From positions 18,456,001 through 18,520,000 of the forward strand of contig CM065389.1 of NCBI GenBank assembly GCA_033060915.1: DNA of 64,000 nucleotides, read 5' to 3'. The position numbers and the translations under genes are program-made. The notes beneath the pieces are model-generated. The model did not search any database. It saw nothing but the letters and a program-made list of their open reading frames with translations, and was not told where the DNA came from. Shown here in pieces: positions 45,110 to 57,454 of the stretch (positions are counted from its first letter, which is position 1; each line of letters begins with the position of its first letter). The stretch is from Euryodendron excelsum (taxonomy: Eukaryota; Streptophyta; Magnoliopsida; Ericales; Pentaphylacaceae).

Positions 45110-46490
45110 TTTTTTTTTTTTTTTTATTTTTGGGGCAAGGATGCAAAAAGCAACAAGAAGCAACAATAGGAGACTAAAAGCTAACAAGCAGGACAGTCCC
45201 TCTCCAAGATGACAGCAACAGCATCAGGGATGGGAAAATTTCAAGCTGGAGGCAGCAGGTCTAACTTAGCAGAATTGGCAACCCAATCGGCAGTACCATT
45301 TGCAAGCGACCTTGAGTATTTCTGATCACTCTCCCATAGTATCGCACTCTTTTTGAGGCATTAAAAGTGAAGTGAGAATCGATTTTTAGGAAATGAGGTG
45401 GAGGTCTGACCCAAGAAGCACTCTCCCTGCTAAGGCCGGAATGACACTGCCTAGGATGCTGGTCTGAATAGCCCCGTCTATTCTCTACCACTGCTTCTCA
45501 ACCTTTTTAAATAACAAGAGAGAGGCATTTGGGACTTGATTCTCAAAAATCCAACTATTCCTGGTTTTTGAGATGAACCAACGTAGAGACACAATGAGAG
45601 CTTTGTGATCAGTTGTGTCTTCAAAAGAAAAATGCTGTTGAGAGAAAGAATGCAACAGCCATTTATCAAAACGAGTAATGGAGAATTTTGAAGGAATCTA
45701 TTGGATGGGACTTGCATTCCAAGTCAACTATGTCCAACGACATAATAGAAGCATGTGTTCCACAGTCTCTTCCGCCTTACCGCAAATGGGACATGAAGGA
45801 GAATCAATGATTGTCCTCTTATATAAATTATCAGCAATAGACAAGGCATTCTTGCAAGCCTTCCAACTGAAATATATCATCTTGGGAGGAACCTTTAAAT
45901 TTCATATAAACTTCCAAAGCTGTGGATCAATTCGGAAAGAGGAGCTACCTGAGCTGAGATCCTTCTTCTGAAGTTGCTTGTGGCAGCTTTGGTAGCCACT
46001 TTTGTCAGTGTAATTACCTGCGAAAGTCTTCGGCCATATGAGCCGATCTTTATGGCGAGATATAGGCAAGTCTTGGCAGTTATCTCTGCATTGAACACTT
46101 GATTGACTAACCCATAATTCCAGGAGGCATTCCAGGAGTTCATTAGTTCAGACACTTTTTGTAAGCTAGATGAAGTGTTAGGCTCAAGATCATCCGAGGA
46201 TGGAATCCATCTGTCCTGCCAAATGTTAATGGACTCACCATTGCCAACTTTCCAAAGGCATTCTTTTTTCAATAAATCACGACCAATCAGCAAACTTTTC
46301 CAGCTCCAAGAAGATTGAGCTTTTGGCTTTGCTTCCCAAAAGGATGTACTATGGAAGTATTTACCCTTCAAAACCTTTGCCCAAAGGGAGCTGCCAAATG
46401 AAAGTACTATAGCTAAAAGATTAGACGGTTGTAACTTGCTTTGGCAATAGTAATAGTTGTTCCCAATAGTAATGGGCATTACTAAAGAAA
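45110..46490 (-). pseudogene. LINE remnant: RT C-terminus, zf-RVT and RNase H
   Basis: Reading down the minus strand: LWAKVLKGKYFHSTSFWEA, SSWSWKSLLIGRDLLKKECL and WKVGNGESINIWQDRWIP (46400-46190) are typical of the plant LINE RT C-terminus. Then VPPKMIYFSWKACKNAL and CPICGKAEETVEHMLLLC (45890-45740) form the zinc-binding domain. PPPHFLKIDSHFTFNASKRV (near 45400) begins RNase H. A TGA stands for Trp near 45903. The T-run at 45110-45125 on the + strand is its poly(A) tail. The 5' part is truncated near 46490. Confidence 0.78.
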
Positions 46491-47978
46491 TTCAGATGGA
46501 GTTTATTGTCATGGCAACTTTGGCCATTGTCAAAGTAATTTACTATTCTCCCCAGCATAAAAAGTATCTATTTTGTTGTAAATATATAGTGTTGATTGTA
46601 TTAGTGGATGACCACCAAGGTCACCACTTTGTTTGAATTCCGACACTATGGTATATGCCTTTGGTTTTACCATTTTCAATGTTTGAGTTATGTCATTTGT
46701 AAAAAAAAATAAATTAAACTGCCTCTCTAATGATAGGTTTTCAGAGGGGTTTCCAAAGTTTGCAAATAGTTTCCAAGACTTTTCTGTGTGTCTTATTGAA
46801 ATTTTTTGAATCGTTCTCCAAAGTCTTATGTTTTTTTTTTTTAACATTGTTAGAACAAATTGTTTTATATATTTTTCGAAATATCTCAAAATCTATCCGT
46901 AAAATTTTCATTACATTTTCAAGTAGTTTTTGAAAAGTTTCTTGTTATTTTTTTCCCCCTTACTTTTTTTGAGTTTCCTTCAATGTTTTCTAAGAGTATT
47001 TGAAATATTTTTCAAAAGTATCTAGAATATTTCTGGAAGACTTTTAGAAGAGTATGGTACTTGTTACGAAAACCCGTTTATCCAATTAAATAGAGTTTCC
47101 TAGTAACTATGATTTAAAAATATTTCTTTTAGTACCATGGGCAAACTTTTGGCTATTTGATGTATATAAATATCTATTCATGAATGGGAACACGAATGTT
47201 AGTGTATATTCTATATATGTTAGTGTATATTTTATATATACTGGATAATTGATTCTTTCTTTAATTTACGCTTTCATAGTTTTTAAGTTTCTTGTACAGC
47301 ACTCTCCATAGTCCTATATATATGATGTACATTGTAATCATTCTATTCAATTCAATATAGAGATCATTCTCTCTCTATTTTTCTCTTTTATTGTTTCTCC
47401 TTCTTCTTCGATTATAACTGATTGTATTCTCCATAACAGTGGAGTTACTAAATACAAGAAATCAAAATTTTCAAAACAATAGAGTAACAAAATACAAAAA
47501 ATCAAAATATCCAAAACAGTAAAGTTCTCATGTTTCGAAAAATAATTATTACATCTGATTGTATGCCTCCTTAAACCGGAGTTCACAATCTAAGAATCAT
47601 GTAAAAACACAATCACATAACATACATTCATGTGACCATAATAACCAAGTAGAATGCTGCAAAACACAGGTTAGCAAAAACCCACGTTCTACCCTAATCA
47701 TGCATAAAACTAATTTTTGGATAACATGGTAGGTATTATAGGTATACAGTATCAACAAAAGCTCTGAAATCAATTGTTGAGGACCACGAAATTTTTCACA
47801 ATCTGGCTATAGTGCATACGCATAATACCAAAAATTGTGATCTGATTAGCAAAAACTAATCTCCTTGATTAAAATCATACCTTCAAGATCTCTATGGTTT
47901 GATCCTGAATAACAACAGGTATGAACTTTGAAATCCTTTTGCTTTGATCTTGAATAGCAAGCATGATTATACCTAGGA
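46491..47978. other. Intergenic stretch, no gene seen
   Basis: AT-rich. Between 46730 and 47050 there are repeated TTTTCAAAAG/TTTCCAAAG-type motifs. No coding, RNA or clear transposon end can be supported. Confidence 0.5.
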
Positions 47979-49253
47979 TGTGGCAATTTATTAACACCCA
48001 AGTGCAGGTGTGACAAAGTACTAAATAAAATCCAGTAAGACCGGAGTTGAACCACAGGGAACAGATAACAGAATATGTAAAATTAGGTGCTAAAATTTAC
48101 CCATGGTAAAAGATTAAACACCTACTAAGTCACACTAAATATCGAAGTATTGCAATGACTTCAGTTGCAATTTAAGTCGACCAGTTTGAATTTTGCCTTG
48201 AAGAGTATCGATGAAAATAGGACAAGTGCGGCCGAAAATAATAACTAAAATAAAATAGATGTTTTTGGGAGATTTGATGGTTGTGAAACTAGACTTGAAA
48301 TAAAATTTAATAAAACAATCTTTGATCCAATTGATTCGATTATCTGATTCACTTGAAATTTCAACGGAGATTTTATAACTCAAAATTCTATAATAATTAA
48401 ATCTAGAATAATAAAATTAAAGTCATAAATTCATACCATCGATTTGTGCAATAACTATACTAAATTAATATTTGTGCATAGAAATTACCAAATTTAGTCA
48501 AGAATCTAAATTTTCTCAAAGATCTAGAATTTAATTACTAAGAATTGAAAGATTTTAAAAATAAAGCAATGAAAACTTAATTATCTCCATTGATATTTCA
48601 AGATCCTCAAATGATCTTCACAATTGATTCTAAGAATTAAACTAACTACTCATAGTATTGAAAAGACATGGCTTGAAAAATAATTTCATAACTAAAAAGA
48701 TTTATTGCAACAGAATAACGGTAAGGAAAAGACTAAAAACATTAATTAGTTGAATAACTACTAACAAACTAACTGACTAAAAGAAAATAAAAGAAAGAGC
48801 TTTCAATCAAATGGCTTTCTAACTCTCTACTCTCCCGGATGGCTTCCCCTCTGCCTTTTTTTTTCTCCCCTTCTCGCCAGCCTCTCTCTGCCCTCTTTTT
48901 ATGGCCGAATTGAGATTTTTTTTAATTATTTTTTGTTTATTCTTTTTAATTATTTTTTATTTATTCTTTTTCTTCTTTTCTTCTTCTCCTTGTCGATTTG
49001 TCGGCTGCCTACTTCTTGTCTTTTTCACCTGCACAAACCAACACATATATATAATATATAATATACACATCTACTAATATAAATAATATACATCACCTTA
49101 CTTCATTTTACTTAATTTCATCTTCAAATCTGCTCAAGGCGTGTAAAACATGAAAAATACTAAATTAATATAAAATAATAAATAACACAAACAATAACTA
49201 ACATTAGCTGATAATTAGGGACTCCAATTGTACTATTTTAAAGTGTAATCACA
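47979..49253 (-). repeat. 3' LTR of the second gypsy element (partner outside the window)
   Basis: The block begins TGTGGCAATTTATTAACACCC and ends GTGTAATCACA, giving TGTG/CACA ends on both sides. Next to its right border, TCCCCCAACTAAG gives a purine tract on the minus strand (TTAGTTGGGGGA) directly before TGTGATTACAC. The length, near 1275 bp, is close to that of the Athila-like LTR. The other LTR must lie beyond 64000, so the borders cannot be checked by comparison. Confidence 0.6.
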
Positions 49254-51830
49254 TCCCCCAACTAAGTTTTTGCTAATCCCTGACAAAAAAAATAAATATA
49301 TTTAAAAAGGTAGAAATATATGTTCCACTTTCGTAGGAACTACGAGTGCATTTAGTATATACATCAAGCTTTTAAACTCCTAGTTTACCTCTAATGGACG
49401 AGTATAGTTTCGTGAGGGTTTCTAGTGATAATACCCATAAACATCAAAATGTGGCCTATAAATAAGGATAATGAAGATAAAGTATAACATATATCAAGAC
49501 ACAAGTATATTCTGTTTATCCTACTCTTTAATACACAAGTAAGATATGTCTTAGAATAACATATGAGAGGTTTTTTTGTGTATATGATCATTATATGATA
49601 AGAAAAGTATTACAACATTAAAACACAGATACATCCTTTAAGCTTTGATTCAACCTCACTAAATATTCTCTAAAACAAAAAAAGAACATAGGCATCTCAC
49701 ACCGGTTATCCTTGTAAAAGAGTAAATGTAATGTCAAATCAAAAGAGACAACCATAAAGAAATGACGTGAATATATAAAGTGAGAGACAACTTAACATAA
49801 CTCTATGAAAGAATACTTAATGTTAAAATCACACAAGCAACTGATAAGTGAATTTTCTACAAAATAAATAAACAAGCAATGTACACATCAAATCCTCGAG
49901 GACTGTTTCAAGTTGTAACTTGTCCATGAGTTATAAGATAGGGGGAAAGAAAAGATAAAAGGCTCAAAACTTGTGTGATCAAGGCATGAATTGATCAATG
50001 AATACTTATCGTCAATTTTCCTATTTTATTTGATCAGATAGGATTTTTTTTGTTTCCTTTTTTTTTTCAACAACTAACCTCTTATTCTTTTTTTTTTCTT
50101 TTTTGTACTTCCCTTTTTCCTTTGTTTTTTTTCTTTTCTTTCTTTCGTTGCTAATTTTTTTTCGTATTGCAAATAGATCACTTCCTTTCTCAATTCAACT
50201 TGTACAAGTGAAGATACTTGTATTTTCGTATTTAGGGAAAAACCTTTAGCAATGATATAAGTAGCAAAAGACAAAGAAATAGGCTTAAACATGGTTCCAA
50301 GTTAATTATTTTAACAAGAAAATCTGTAGTTCAAAGAATCAAAGATGGCCTCGATTCATTTTTGAAAGTGCACAACAGCTCAATGTTATAAAATTTTAAT
50401 ATATTCAATTACCGTAATAATTTAAACAATTGAGTCAAATACAAATATAATAGAGCTATTGAAAAAATGATGTGGAAGAAATTCATCAAAAGTAGATATA
50501 AACACTTTGAAAGGCGTGATTGACTTTAAAGCTCACTTAGTAAAAAATCTTCACTTTTGTAAGGATGATTGTACAATATGTAAAAATATTAATCTTATCA
50601 TAATATGATAAAAGTGATGTAAAATAACCTCTTTTTATGTGTTAAGATAAAATCTTGCAATTATATTAAAAAGAAAGGATAAAACAAAATTTGTGTTAAG
50701 GTGAATGAAAACATATTTCAACAAATCCCTAAAATTTACATTTGCATTTCATATAAAACTGTACAAAATTATAAAAGATATTCAAACCTTTTTTGTAGAT
50801 CTCAAGTGCATTCAAATTATACACTTCTCGGCCTTACGCATGTTTTTATTTTTATTTTTTTGTTTTTTGTTTTTTTGTTTTTTTTGTTTTTTTGTTTTTA
50901 TGTTTTTTTTTTAAACATTCAAAACATTTGCAAAATAAATGTTAGTCATATTTACAAATAAAAATAAACACGCAAATAAGACACTCAAACCGAACACACC
51001 CTAAGAAGATTATTCATTATAAAGTCGAGTCAGACTTTTGACATTAAAATCAAGATAGTCTATCGTTTTGGTGATTGCAAGGCGTCTCAATGCCTCAACA
51101 TTTACTCGCCCTTTAATAATATCTAGGTAAACCATCTGATTCTCTGATATTAGTCGGTTACTCCCTTTACAATTTTTATCTACACACATGTGTATAACAC
51201 AACGGTGACACTTATTTAGTCTCTTTACTCTTCTCTTACAGGACAGAGTATTGCGACCAGTAAGAGGTTGAGATTGTTTCTCTTGGAGCTCAACTCTCCT
51301 CACCATCTTTGCACGACGAATTATCTCGCCCCTGATACCAAATGAAAATATCCGGAAGATGCAACATGCAAATGTAAGCACTTGACCATCTATATGAGAA
51401 GACATGACACTATTCAGTTCTTTAAGGTTTGCTGGTCACAAAGACAAAATAATAGAAATAATAACACATATCAAAACAACGAACGTCGCCTCCCCCCAAC
51501 TAGATAACAGCTCTGACTGTGAGACTAAAATGGAAAAGGAAAGGGTGAGAGGCAAACATAGGGGAGAAGAAAGGTCTCTTCCCTCCAACTAAAGATAAAC
51601 TAGCTACCAAACCAAATAAATAGACTAAACTAACTGTACAAACTAATTGGGTGTTGCTTCTACTCAAGCAATAGCGGATCCATAAGATCTACACTTTCAA
51701 TAAAACTTACAAAGTTCTCTAAATAGGGCTTCAGTGGTTGCCCATTGACTTTAAAAACATTCCCATTATTGAAATTCTCAATTTCTACCACTCCATGGGG
51801 TGACACATCTCTTACCAAATAAGGTCTAGA
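49254..51830 (-). other. 3' non-coding region of the second gypsy element, with inserted material
   Basis: Holds the purine tract, long T-rich runs (50040-50160 and 50845-50912) and no env-like gene. A foreign block near 51003-51600 is described separately. The layout mirrors 1602-3180 of the first element. Confidence 0.5.
51003..51405 (-). other. Possible copia or TRIM fragment with an unrecognised 131-codon frame
   Basis: The minus strand has TTTTCA, then TT, then TGGTATCAGG (51331-51340 on +). That is an LTR end plus an initiator-tRNA primer site. An open frame (51405-51010) runs through it with a Cys-rich part, CHRCVIHMCVDKNC. It matches no family I know. It may be a fortuitous frame in a decayed element. 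Confidence 0.35.
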
Positions 51831-52620
51831 TTACTTACTCTTCAATTTGCTCGGAAACAAGTGTAACCAGAAATTATAAAGTAATACTTTTTGACCGACA
51901 TGAAAAGACTTATGAAGAATATAGTGGTCATGGAATGTTTTTATCTTGGCCTTAAAGATCTTTGCATTCTCATAGGCATCATTTCGGAGTTCCTCAAGTT
52001 CATTGAGTTGCAACTTTCTAGTTTGGCCGGTAATATCTATGTTCTCATTAAATTGGCGAATGATCCAATAGGCTTTGTGCTCAATTTCTACTGCAATGTG
52101 ATATGATTTTCCATGCACAAGCCTGTAAGGAGAAATACCTAAAATAGTTTTGTAAGCAGTTCTATAAGCCCAGATGTATCCGCTAGCCTTAAAGACCAGT
52201 CCTTAAGGTTATGATTAACAGTTTTCTTAAGAATGTGCTTAATCTCTTGGTTAGCTAACTCAACTTGACCACTAGTTTAGAGATGATAAAGTGTACTAAC
52301 CTTGTGAACGACCTCATACTTTCACATTAACATTTCAGCGGGTTTATTACAAAAAGGAGTGCCACCATCACTAATGACAACACGACGCATACCAAAGCGA
52401 AAAAAGATATTCTCCTTTAAAAACTTGACCACAATATGGTGATCATTGGTATGAGAAGCAACGGCCTCCATCCATTTAAACACATAGTCAATGGCCACAA
52501 CAATGTAAACGAATTCAAACGAACTAAGAAACGGTTCCATGAAATCATTACCCCAACAATCAAATATCTCAAGAGCAAAAATGGGGTTGAGGGGCATCAT
52601 ATGCCTTCTAGTTAGACTTC
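51831..52620 (-). pseudogene. Second gypsy element: integrase core and C-terminus
   Basis: The minus strand reads MMPLNPIFALEIFDCWGNDF and VYIVVAIDYVFKWMEAVAS (first catalytic Asp in GNDF), then VISDGGTPFCNK (second Asp), up to 52322. After a break, [34 protein letters not shown] and [10 protein letters not shown] (52118-51831) form the C-terminal part. The region with the Glu (about 52200-52310) is frameshifted. It is joined to 63133 onward across the copia insertion. It resembles the integrase of the Athila-like element at 3180-4412. Confidence 0.82.
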
Positions 52621-52624
52621 CTAG

Positions 52625-54184
52625 TGTTGACTCTATGCCTTGATTTTGATGATAACAAACTATTATATTTTTTTTTAATGAATTTACTTTATCTGCAGAA
52701 AATATTTATTAGTTCTATTCACACTTTGATTATAATAAAGGACGTGATTAAAAGATAGTTTTGGAAAGCTTGATGAATGAGTTTGAATGATTTACATAGT
52801 TGTTTGATCAATCTTACAAGAAGCTAAATGTTCTCTAAGTGATTAACAATCATTGAAGAAAATAGACAAGTTTTGGATGCATACCACAATGGATCGAAAA
52901 ACTTGAAGATTACTAGAGGAGCCTTACAAAGAATTCATTGAATCAATTTCATCTCGAAGAGATTGAAGGTGTTTTGCTTGTCCAAATTTACTTGAAGAAG
53001 GAGTATTGAAGACTTGATAACTTGAAGGCCTTAGTGGATTAATTGATGAGGCTACTATAGTGACTAAAGCAATTTGGATCAAGAAACAGAGGTGCTAACA
53101 CCTCTTATAGGAGCTGACACCTTTTGGATGTACGATCTTAAATAACTGAACTTGAAAGCAGCAAGTGTCGACACCTTATACGAGGGTCGACACTTATGTT
53201 TCCAGAGAGCTCAGATCAGAAAAATAAAGCAGCAAGTGTCGACATCCTATACGAGAGTCGACACCTATGGTTTCAGAGAACTCAGGTCAGAAAAATATAG
53301 CAACAAGTGTCGACACCCTATACGAGAGTTGACACCTATGATTCCAGAGAGCTAGGGTAAGAAAAATATAGCAGCGAGTGTCGACACCCAATATGAGAGT
53401 TGACACCTGGACGACTAATTGAAGAAAACTGAAGAAGCAAGTGTCGACACCCAATATAGGAGTTGACACCTGAAGAAAATCTCGGTAGTAGCGGTAATAT
53501 TTTTAAACTTTCTGCAGCACTTATTTCGCATTAAATGTTCTCCCAGCTACCTCCAACGGCTGGATAGGATACAAAACTATATATACAAAGTCTCCAAAGC
53601 ATTTAAGAGAAGAGATAGAAGATCATAAAGCATATACACCAGATTTGCCAACATTCTCTGTTTCTCTCTACTATATTCCTTTATTCCTCTGCTGTAAGGT
53701 TATTGAATGAACTATAACTTATACATTTACTTCTCAAGAATGTACCTACTGTATTAAACTCTTTTTTTTTATTGTTGGATTGGGTTGTAACCTATAAGTT
53801 TTGAGTGGTTCTTGGACAAAAACACTTGGGAATTAAGAATTTAGAGTAAACTCTTGTAAAAGTGAGCTGACATTTGAAGAAATAGCAGCTGTGTAAACGT
53901 AAAGTCTTTACACAATGGAGGATCCCCTCGAAGGAATCGAGGAAGAGAGGACGTAGGTAAAGGATTGCTGAACCTCTATAAAAATCTCAGTGTCTTCTTG
54001 CTCTGTTTTACTCACTACACTGCTTGGTCTTGATTGCATTATCATAATATCTTGTTTGCATTCTTACATTGCATATAATTACTATTCCATTGATTTTATA
54101 TAAGTTGCATATTGGTTTAAATTGCCTATATTTTTATAAAACTCAATTCACCCTCCCCTCTTGGGTTAATTCTTCGGGCCAACA
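52625..54184 (+). repeat. 5' LTR of the Sirevirus-like element
   Basis: Starts TGTTGACTCTATGCC and ends GGGCCAACA. It matches 61567-63132 with scattered differences. It contains the palindromic GTGTCGACACC array at 53085-53475. Confidence 0.9.
53085..53475. repeat. Tandem palindromic repeat array in the 5' LTR (twin at 62043-62435)
   Basis: Five to six units of roughly 60-70 bp. Each has a forward GTGTCGACACC, a short spacer (CTATACGAGAG) and an inverted partner GTCGACACC or GTTGACACC, then an AGAGCTCAGGTC-like linker. GTGTCGACAC is itself a perfect palindrome, so each unit can fold as a hairpin. Confidence 0.85.
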
Positions 54185-54186
54185 AT

Positions 54187-54201
54187 TGGTATCAAAGCAG
54201 G
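54187..54201 (+). other. Primer binding site, tRNA-iMet type
   Basis: TTGGTATCAAAGCAGG lies two bases after the 5' LTR. This is the copia initiator-tRNA site with a small variation. Confidence 0.82.
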
Positions 54202-54239
54202 TTCTCTTGATATAGGCTTAGCATCCTAAGAGTAGATCT

Positions 54240-55740
54240 ATGGCAGTCAATATTGGATCCTCTCTTAGAGAAGGTCAATTCACAAATAGACCCCCTATAT
54301 TTAATGAAACAAATTATAATTATTGGAAGAACCGTATGAGAATTTGCATACAGTCTGTTGATTATGAGTTGTGGAGGATTATTGTAAATGATCCCAAAAT
54401 CCCTATCAAAACAATAGAAACAATGGTTGCTATTAAGACTGAAGATGAGTGAGATGAAGATGACTTTAAACTTTTGCAAACTAATGTTAAAGCCATGAAT
54501 TTACTTTACTATGCATTAGATCCCATTGAATTTAATAGAGTTTCCACATGTGATTTAGTAAAAGAAATCTAGGATGGGTTAGAAGTAACTCATGAATGTA
54601 CAAAACAGGTGAAAGAATCAAGAATAAATATTCTTGTGCATAATTATGAGCTTTTTAGAATGAGAACTGATGAATCCATCACTGAAATGTTTATACGATT
54701 CACTAATATTGTCAATGGATTAAAATATCTTGGAAGAATATATCCTAACAGTGAGCAGGTTAGGAAGATCCTCAGATCCTTACCAAAGACATAGACAACA
54801 AAAATGACAGCAATTCAAGAAGTAATGGATCTCAACACATTACCACTTGAGGAGTTACTGGGCTCTCTAATGACATACGAATTAACACAAAAATAACATG
54901 CTTAAGAAAATGAGGACAAAAGAAAAAGGATTGTTGCATTCAGATCTACTACTCTTGAAAGTGATTCTAAAAATGATAAAGAAGATGAAGAAGAACTTGT
55001 CTTAATCGCAAGGAAGTTCAAGAAATTCATGAGAAAGAGATAGAAAAGAGGAAAGAAGCTAGAGCCTAAAGGTGAATCCAGCAATAATAATTCAACAATT
55101 ATTTGTTTCGAATGTAAGAAGCCTGGGCACATAAAAGTTGACCGTCCTCAACTAAAGAAAAAAGGAAACAAAAACAAAGGAAGAAAGGCATTGGAAGCAA
55201 CCTGGAGTGACAATGAAGAATATGAATCAGAAGAAGAATCTGAGGCATCAGAAGTAGCAAATTTATGCTTAATGGCTCAGGAGGAAGAAGCTGAGGTATT
55301 ATTTTCTAAAAATTTTGAATTTAGTTTTGATGAACTACAAGATGCACTTGATGATTTACTTGTTAAATTTAAGAAATATGGTATAAAGAATAGTCTTCTC
55401 AAAAAGATGATTGCTTCTCTTACAAAAGAAAATGAGGGTGTGCAATCCACAAATTATCTTTTGAAAAAGGAAAATAATGTTTTAAAAAAAAATTGAAAGA
55501 TTTAGACGAATTTTTTACCAAGTGTCTTGAAGGAAAAGAAAAATTGGACACCATTCTTGGAAAGCAAAAATGTTCTCTTGACAAAGCTGGGATTGGGTAT
55601 AACCCTTTAAAAAACAAAAAGGTTTCCAAAAATCAGTTTAATACTTCTTTTGAAAATTAGATGCTATTATTGCCAAAAGAAAGGACATAAGGCTGATCAA
55701 TGTTTTCTTATGAATAAATCATATGCTGTAAAAGAAACTT
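54240..55740 (+). pseudogene. Sirevirus-like gag
   Basis: Opens MAVNIGSSLREGQ at 54240. RPPIFNETNYNYWKNRM is the gag core start and NILVHNYELFRMRTDESIT the central part. The zinc knuckle CFECKKPGHIKVDR has its last Cys changed to Arg. A second knuckle, CYYCQKKGHKADQC (about 55660-55700), is intact. Between them is an acidic, coiled-coil-like stretch (EEYESEEESEASEVANL, 55210 onward). At least five in-frame stops (for example TAG at the Trp positions near 54571 and 54793) and a frameshift near 55494 make it non-functional. Confidence 0.8.
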
Positions 55741-55859
55741 GGGTTCCAAAATGAACATTGAAAACTAACTCCCAAGGATCTAAGATAATTTAGGTACCAA
55801 AGATCAAAGTTTAAATTGTCCTTTGCAGGTATGTCTTCAAGCTAATTTAAAGAAGGATT

Positions 55860-57420
55860 ATTGAAACTTAGACAGTGGATGCTTAAGACACATAACTGGT
55901 GATGAATCTCAATTCAACTCTCTCACACTCAAGGATGGAGGCTTAGTAACCTTTGTAGACAATCACAAAGGCAAGATTATTGGGATTTGAAGTATTGGTA
56001 TGGACTCTTCTAACTTCGTTGAAAATGTCTTGCTTGTTAAAGGTTTAAAGCATAATCTCTTAAGCATTAGTAAGTTATGTGATAAAAGCTTTAACGTGAT
56101 TTTTGAATCATCTCATTGTGTAGTAGTAAACATCAATGATAACAAAACCATATTGCATGGACACAAACAAGATAACAAATATATTTTTAATTTAAATGAC
56201 TTATCTTCTTGCAAAATCAAGTGTCTTGCTGCTGTGAATAGTGATGATAGTTGGATGTGGCATAGGAGGCTTGGTCATACAAATATGAGTATTATTTAAA
56301 ATGTTTTCAAAAATGATTTAGTAAATGGTCTTCGCAAACTAAATTTTGAGAAAAATAAAATTTGGATGCTTGTCAAAAAAAGAAGCAAGCAAGAGTTTCA
56401 TTTAACTCTAAAAATGTGATTTCAATATCAAGATCACTACAACTATTACACATGAATTTATTTGGACCAACTCGTACACTTATTATGGGAGGTAAACAAT
56501 ATGATTTGCTTATAGTTGATGATTACTCAAGATTTACATAGACCTTTGTTCTTGCTTATAGGGATGAGACAATAATTGTGTTTATAAAATTTTGCAAAAA
56601 GGTTCAAAATGAAAAAGGATTTACCATCACTGTTATAAGGACTGACCATGGTGGAGAATTTAATTGCAAGCCTTTTGAAATGTTTTGTAATAAAAATGAC
56701 TTTGAGCATAACTTTTCTATTCTTAGAACACCTTAACAAAATAGGGTTGTTGAGAGAAAGAATAGAACCTTATAAGAAATAGCTAGAATCTTGTTTTGTG
56801 AAAATGGCTTACTAGAATATTTTTTGGACAGAAGCTGTGAATACAACCTGCTATGTTTCAAATAGAATTTTATTTAAATTTTTTTTGAAAAAGACTCCAT
56901 ATAAGTTGTGAAAATGAAGAAAACCAAATGTTTCTTATTTTAAAACATTCGGATGCTAATATTTTGTTTTAAATAATAACAAGGACAATATTAGTAAGTT
57001 TGATGCCAAATCTGATGAAGGAATTTTTTTTGGTTATTCTACTCATAGTAAAGCTTATAAAATGTTTAACAAAAGGATTTTAGTTGTTGAAGAATCTATA
57101 TATGTTATTTTTTATGAGACTAACAATATGTCTAGAAAAGATGAGGATGATAATGTAGAAGGTATAGAACAAAGCACAAACAACTCTTTCATCAATTATA
57201 GCTCAAAAGAAGTGATACAACAAGAAAAGGAAGTGCAAGACAGCTCATCACAACAAGAAGTTGAAGATTAAGAATTACTAACGGAGTGAAAATTTGTCCA
57301 CAACTATCCTCAAGATCAGATATTAGGTGATCCTTCTTAAAGAGTAAGAACAAGGTTATCCCTTAGAAATATATGTAACCACTTTGTATTTCTTTCACAT
57401 TTAGAACTAAAATGTTTTCA
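55860..57420 (+). pseudogene. Sirevirus-like protease and integrase
   Basis: The protease site LDSGCLRHITGD is at about 55872-55907. VLLVKGLKHNLLSISKLCD follows, and the integrase zinc motif begins WMWHRRLGHTNM (56254 on). In a shifted frame, LLIVDDYSRFT (near 56510), VIRTDHGGEFNC (near 56632) and a VVERKNRTL segment (near 56750) hold the D, D and E positions. Stops include TAG in place of Trp near 56537 and TAA in place of Gln near 56736. Confidence 0.8.
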
Positions 57421-57454
57421 AAAAGCAGAGAATGATGAATTTTGGATTTTAGCT

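Noticed and set aside
45678..45971. 97-codon + strand frame
   Set aside because: It is a shadow of the minus-strand LINE zinc-binding domain, whose CPIC...H...C motif is clear on the other strand.
53085..53475. CRISPR-like array of repeats and spacers
   Set aside because: The units are tandem LTR repeats in a plant retrotransposon and recur in the partner LTR. The spacers are themselves repeated, and no cas genes are present.
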